A stretch of 27,700 nucleotides of DNA from JALOTE01 sp031422195. Lineage in GTDB: Bacteria; Pseudomonadota; Alphaproteobacteria; Rhizobiales; Rhizobiaceae. The notes beneath the pieces were generated by a model that did no database searches, had not been told where the DNA came from, and saw only the letters and a program-made list of their open reading frames with translations. A program made the position numbers and the translations under genes. Below are positions 24,919 through 27,700 of this stretch, in pieces. Position 1 is the stretch's first letter. Each line of letters opens with the position of its first letter. The stretch covers positions 1-27,700 of the forward strand of contig JANOPZ010000005.1 in the NCBI GenBank assembly GCA_031422195.1, written 5' to 3'.

Positions 24919-25437
24919 TCAAAGTGGCTTGAAAGCTTCTAATTCCCATAAGCCTGCATTATTCATACAGGTTGATCCGTTATAGTTTCGAATGCCGTCA
25001 TAAGACGTGCGCAAAGCCGTAAAATCGCGACATAATGCGCCTGTGGCCAAACGCCGTTCGTTCACGTTCAAAATCTCACCGCTTGAGCCCGTCGCTGGGT
25101 TTTGCCAACGTATCGTCGTGCCAGAAAATTGAACCGCACTAACAGCATGGCCTATTGTCTCGGCATCGCGGTAGGTTTCAGCATCCAAACCGAGTGGGGT
25201 TGATATTTGAGGTCCGGACGTGTTGATTAATGACGTGTTGTTGAGTGATGACGTTTTTATCGTGTCGTCTACGCTTAGGCCAGGATCAGGAACGCCGCGT
25301 GCGCAACCCGCCAAATTTATTGCGGCAGCAAAAATGAGTGCCACACAAGAAAAAACGGATCTGGAACTTGAAACTGCCAACCAACCTGCCCAAAACAAAC
25401 TTATTAAGCGCAGCCCACACGCATTGCGCCAACCCAT
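24919..25437 (-). CDS. Putative lipoprotein, RT0821/Lpp0805-type surface protein
   Basis: From the ATG at 25437 this gives 172 residues. A lipoprotein signal ending in INLAGC places the acylated Cys at about residue 46, so the N-terminus is unusually long. A TTG at 25380 would give a normal 26-residue signal (MAVSSSRSVFSCVALIFAAA) and leave 76 bp rather than 19 to the divergent pdxH; I consider it a serious alternative. The mature domain, about 75 residues, has SGTTIRWQNPATGSSGEILN, CRDFTALRTSYDGI and a terminal WELEAFKPL, the arrangement of alphaproteobacterial outer-membrane surface antigen-like proteins. Two Cys in the mature part (CRDF and STCMNN) may form a disulfide. Function is unknown. 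It is probably anchored in the outer membrane. Confidence 0.75.
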   Translation of the reverse strand: MGWRNACGLRLISLFWAGWLAVSSSRSVFSCVALIFAAAINLAGCARGVPDPGLSVDDTIKTSSLNNTSLINTSGPQISTPLGLDAETYRDAETIGHAVSAVQFSGTTIRWQNPATGSSGEILNVNERRLATGALCRDFTALRTSYDGIRNYNGSTCMNNAGLWELEAFKPL

Positions 25438-25456
25438 TGTGCAGGAAACATTGTTA

Positions 25457-26059
25457 ATGTCTGGTGACTTTACACAAGAAAAAGACCCGTTTGCTTTGTT
25501 TGGCGAATGGTTCAAGGAAGCTGAGGCCAGCGAGATTAACGATCCCAATGCAGTCGCTGTCGCAACAGTGGATCCTGATGGTTTGCCAAACGTCCGAATG
25601 GTGCTGCTTAAGGGCTTGGATGACCGGGGTTTTGTGTTTTACACAAATTTTGAGGGGGCGAAGGGCCGTGAGGTTTTAGCTTCGATGAAAGCAGCCATGT
25701 GCTTTCATTGGAAGTCACTTCGCCGCCAAGTGCGCATTCGCGGGCCGGTTGAAATTGTTGCTGATGATGAAGCAGATGCTTATTACCAGTCTCGTCCGCG
25801 CGGAAGCCGCATCGGCGCTTGGGCATCTCAGCAGTCACGCCCGCTTGAAAGCCGGTTTGCGCTCGAAACGGAAGTTGCCAAAGCCACTGCGAAATATGCT
25901 GTTGGAAACATTCCTCGCCCGCCGCATTGGTCAGGTTTGCGTATCATTCCAAGTGAAATTGAGTTTTGGAAAGACGGTGCTTTTCGCCTTCACGACCGGG
26001 TTAAATTTACACGAGGCAGCGTTAGTGAAGAATGGGCAGGCACACGACTTTACCCTTAA
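25457..26059 (+). CDS. pdxH: Pyridoxamine 5'-phosphate oxidase
   Basis: FMN enzyme that oxidises pyridoxamine or pyridoxine 5'-phosphate to pyridoxal 5'-phosphate. The protein has 200 residues, near the normal length. Signatures are AVATVDPDGLPNVRMVLLKG, FVFYTNFEGAKGREVLA, CFHWKSLRRQVRIRGPVE, YYQSRPRGSRIGAWAS and the C-terminal family pattern IEFWKDGAFRLHDRVKF, ending RLYP. The ATG at 25457 has AGGAAA upstream and matches the start of Brucella PdxH; the frame stays open back to 25220 through the divergent lipoprotein gene, but those residues are not PdxH-like. It ends two bases from the stop of the convergent CoA-transferase. Confidence 0.96.
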   Translation: MSGDFTQEKDPFALFGEWFKEAEASEINDPNAVAVATVDPDGLPNVRMVLLKGLDDRGFVFYTNFEGAKGREVLASMKAAMCFHWKSLRRQVRIRGPVEIVADDEADAYYQSRPRGSRIGAWASQQSRPLESRFALETEVAKATAKYAVGNIPRPPHWSGLRIIPSEIEFWKDGAFRLHDRVKFTRGSVSEEWAGTRLYP

Positions 26060-26061
26060 TT

Positions 26062-27414
26062 TCATCCTTGAAACGGACCAAAGGTAAACCCGCGCGGAAT
26101 GATGCGATGCTCGTAGGCTTGGCGTTCCAACTCTTCGCGGAAATCCGGGTGCGCAATTGAAATCAAGAGTTCGGCGCGTTCAGCAACTGATTTGCCTTTC
26201 AAGTTCACCATTCCGTACTCGGTTACAACATACATCATATCCGTACGCGGAGTGGTGACGATGTTGCCCGGCGTCAGTGACAACACAATACGGCTGCGTG
26301 GCGCGCCGCGTTTATTATAAGTTGAAGACATACAAATGAAAGACTTACCACCTTCAGAGGCATAAGCACCGCGCACAAATTGCAATTGCCCGCCGGTGCC
26401 GCTGATATGGCGAAGGCCATCTGATTCAGACGCAGCCTGACCCTGTAAATCCATTTGCGTGGTGTTGTTGATTGCAACCACGTTTTTATTCTGCATAATT
26501 ACTGATGGCAAATTGGTTTGGTCGACCGGCAGGCAAAGCACATCCGGGTTGCGATTGATCGTATCGTAAAGCTTTTGCGAGCCAAGTGCGAAGGTCATCG
26601 TCACTTTTCCTCGATGCAAATGCTTTCTGGCATTGGTAATTTTGCCAGCCAGATAGAGTTCAGCCAAACCATCCGTCATCATTTCTGTATGGATACCAAG
26701 ATCACAAGCAGAGGTTTCAAGAAGTTGGGTGCAAACTGCGTTCGGCATGCCGCCAATGCCAATCTGTAGGCAGGAACCATCTTCAACTTCAGGTGCAATC
26801 AACCTCCCAACAGCGCGATCCACATCAGTTGGCGGCGGGTTCGGCAATTCAGATGTGCGTTGGTCATCACCATCAATGATGAAATCCACCTCAGAAATAT
26901 GAACATGATTTTCTGACCCGTGGACATATGGCAGATGATGGTTGACCTCAACAATTACCATTTTTGCGCGCTCAATGAGCGCGCGCATCCAAAGGCCAGT
27001 CGGGCCAAAATTGAAATTGCCGTTTTCGTCAATCGGGCAGGTTTTTATAACCACCATGTCCATCGGGTTGATAAACCGGCGGTAATAGTCAGGCACCTCG
27101 CCTAAATTTACCGGGAAATAACCGGCTTGGCCATTATCACCATTTTTGCGGTCGTAACCTGAAAAATGCATATTCAAATTGTAAAATGTGGAAGCTTCAG
27201 GATCGGCATCGAGCACTGCACGAGGGCGCACCGCAATCACATTGACGATTTTAATGTTGGATAATTCAAATTTGCGCAGAGCCAATGCCGCATCAAAAAC
27301 ATCAGGCTGGTTTACTGAGCCACAATAATCAATCCACATACCGGATTGCGCTTTACCGGCGGCTTCAGCCGCTGAAATATGTTGGGCGGTGGCAGTTGCA
27401 ACACGCTTAAGCAT
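26062..27414 (-). CDS. Acetyl-CoA hydrolase/transferase family protein (4-hydroxybutyrate/butyryl-CoA transferase-like)
   Basis: Family I-type CoA transferase, 450 residues from the ATG at 27414. The start MWIDYCGSVNQPDVFDAALA, the FGPTGLWMRALIERA region, LQIGIGGMPNAVCTQLLE and HTEMMTDGLAELYLAGKITN (Glu244, predicted to form the glutamyl-CoA intermediate) and the end HISGTGGQLQFVRGAYASEG and VVTEYGMVNLKGKS are closest, as I recall, to clostridial butyryl-CoA:acetate and 4-hydroxybutyrate CoA-transferases, rather than to succinyl-CoA:acetate types. The true acyl partners cannot be fixed from sequence. An in-frame ATG at 27492 would add 26 residues without homology-like content and has no Shine-Dalgarno; the one at 27414 has AGGA 13 bases before. 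It is divergent from the gene at 27562. Confidence 0.92.
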   Translation of the reverse strand: MLKRVATATAQHISAAEAAGKAQSGMWIDYCGSVNQPDVFDAALALRKFELSNIKIVNVIAVRPRAVLDADPEASTFYNLNMHFSGYDRKNGDNGQAGYFPVNLGEVPDYYRRFINPMDMVVIKTCPIDENGNFNFGPTGLWMRALIERAKMVIVEVNHHLPYVHGSENHVHISEVDFIIDGDDQRTSELPNPPPTDVDRAVGRLIAPEVEDGSCLQIGIGGMPNAVCTQLLETSACDLGIHTEMMTDGLAELYLAGKITNARKHLHRGKVTMTFALGSQKLYDTINRNPDVLCLPVDQTNLPSVIMQNKNVVAINNTTQMDLQGQAASESDGLRHISGTGGQLQFVRGAYASEGGKSFICMSSTYNKRGAPRSRIVLSLTPGNIVTTPRTDMMYVVTEYGMVNLKGKSVAERAELLISIAHPDFREELERQAYEHRIIPRGFTFGPFQG

Positions 27415-27561
27415 GGCCGTTTTTAATCCTGAAATACTGGAGTTCTTGGTTTCGTGATAGGCGAAATTTCGGTGTGCTGGCAAGTCGAGCATTATGCAAT
27501 TGCGTGGGCCGTGCTAACACAGGCTTAAATATATTCTTCCTTGCAAAAAGGCTGACGCGCA

Positions 27562-27700
27562 ATGCATCTTACTGGGTCCTGTCATTGCAAAGCCGTGCGA
27601 TTTACCGTGCAATCGTCGAACCCCGTTCCATATCAATTATGCTATTGCGAGATTTGCAGGAAAACCGCTGGTTCTGGCGGCTATGCCATCAATATAGGGG
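27562..27700 (+). CDS. GFA/CENP-V domain protein, N-terminal fragment (cut by window edge)
   Basis: The frame starts at ATG 27562 and runs off the right end after 46 codons. It begins MHLTGSCHCKAVRFTV and continues PYQLCYCEICRKTAGSGGYA. The CxC and CxxC zinc-ligand motifs (Cys7, Cys9, Cys28/Cys31 region) are the hallmark of the glutathione-dependent formaldehyde-activating enzyme (GFA)/CENP-V family. Most family members are of unknown substrate. It is divergent from the CoA-transferase gene, with about 70-150 bp for the two promoters depending on the CoA-transferase start. Confidence 0.85.
   Translation, partial: MHLTGSCHCKAVRFTVQSSNPVPYQLCYCEICRKTAGSGGYAINIG

Noticed and set aside
25220..25456. 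79-residue N-terminal extension of pdxH
   Set aside because: It is antisense to the lipoprotein gene; PdxH similarity begins at the ATG at 25457.

Overview
The window is a contiguous piece of chromosome from an alphaproteobacterium, most likely in or near the Hyphomicrobiales (Rhizobiales). The evidence is gene content and order: TIGR02300 acidic protein, aroA, cmk and rpsA around a tRNA-Ala(GGC); histone-deacetylase-like gene, xseB, dxs and tlyA; and pdxH, J-domain gene, fabI, histidine phosphatase and aroC. The proteins also carry alphaproteobacterial sequence signatures, such as the C-terminus of S1 and the CP4-like (class II) AroA. By eye GC is near one half, low for many Rhizobiales. No rRNA, transposase, integrase, phage gene or CRISPR array was seen, so this is mainly housekeeping DNA.

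Layout. 1-1382 (-): N-terminal two thirds of the polA exonuclease region, running off the left edge. 1492-2691 (+): polytopic membrane protein of GT-C-like appearance. 2775-2927: strongly structured leader or small RNA. 2982-5011 (+): M20 metallopeptidase and RNase D-like exonuclease, an apparent operon. 5156-7228 (+): class A penicillin-binding protein. 7229-7631: about 400 bp without a gene but with several long inverted repeats. 7632-11529 (-): rpsA, cmk, aroA. 11740-12409 (+): TIGR02300 protein and tRNA-Ala. 12609-13865 (+): cysteine-desulfurase-like PLP enzyme. 13960-20887 (-): a seven-gene run aroC, deacetylase-like, xseB, dxs, secreted hypothetical, tlyA and RlmD/TrmA-like methyltransferase. 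21057-22328 (-): sugar-binding lipoprotein-free periplasmic protein with its own promoter and LacI-type operator. 22448-24844 (-): J-domain chaperone, fabI and histidine phosphatase. 24919-26059: divergent lipoprotein (-) and pdxH (+). 26062-27414 (-): CoA-transferase. 27562-27700 (+): start of a GFA/CENP-V-type protein cut by the right edge.

How it fits together. The genes serve DNA replication and repair (polA, xseB), translation and RNA modification (rpsA, tRNA-Ala, tlyA, methyltransferase, RNase D-like), the shikimate pathway (aroA, aroC), isoprenoid precursors (dxs), fatty acids (fabI), vitamin B6 (pdxH), pyrimidine nucleotides (cmk) and the cell wall (class A PBP). The accessory-looking items are the orphan sugar-binding protein placed between the histidine phosphatase and aroC, the AbfT/But-like CoA-transferase, and the PLP enzyme lacking the desulfurase cysteine.

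The least explained DNA is not protein coding: the inverted-repeat cluster at 7386-7550 and the leader at 2775-2927. These are the best candidates for undescribed elements, as small RNAs or cis-acting RNA. I see no evidence for a large novel multi-gene system.
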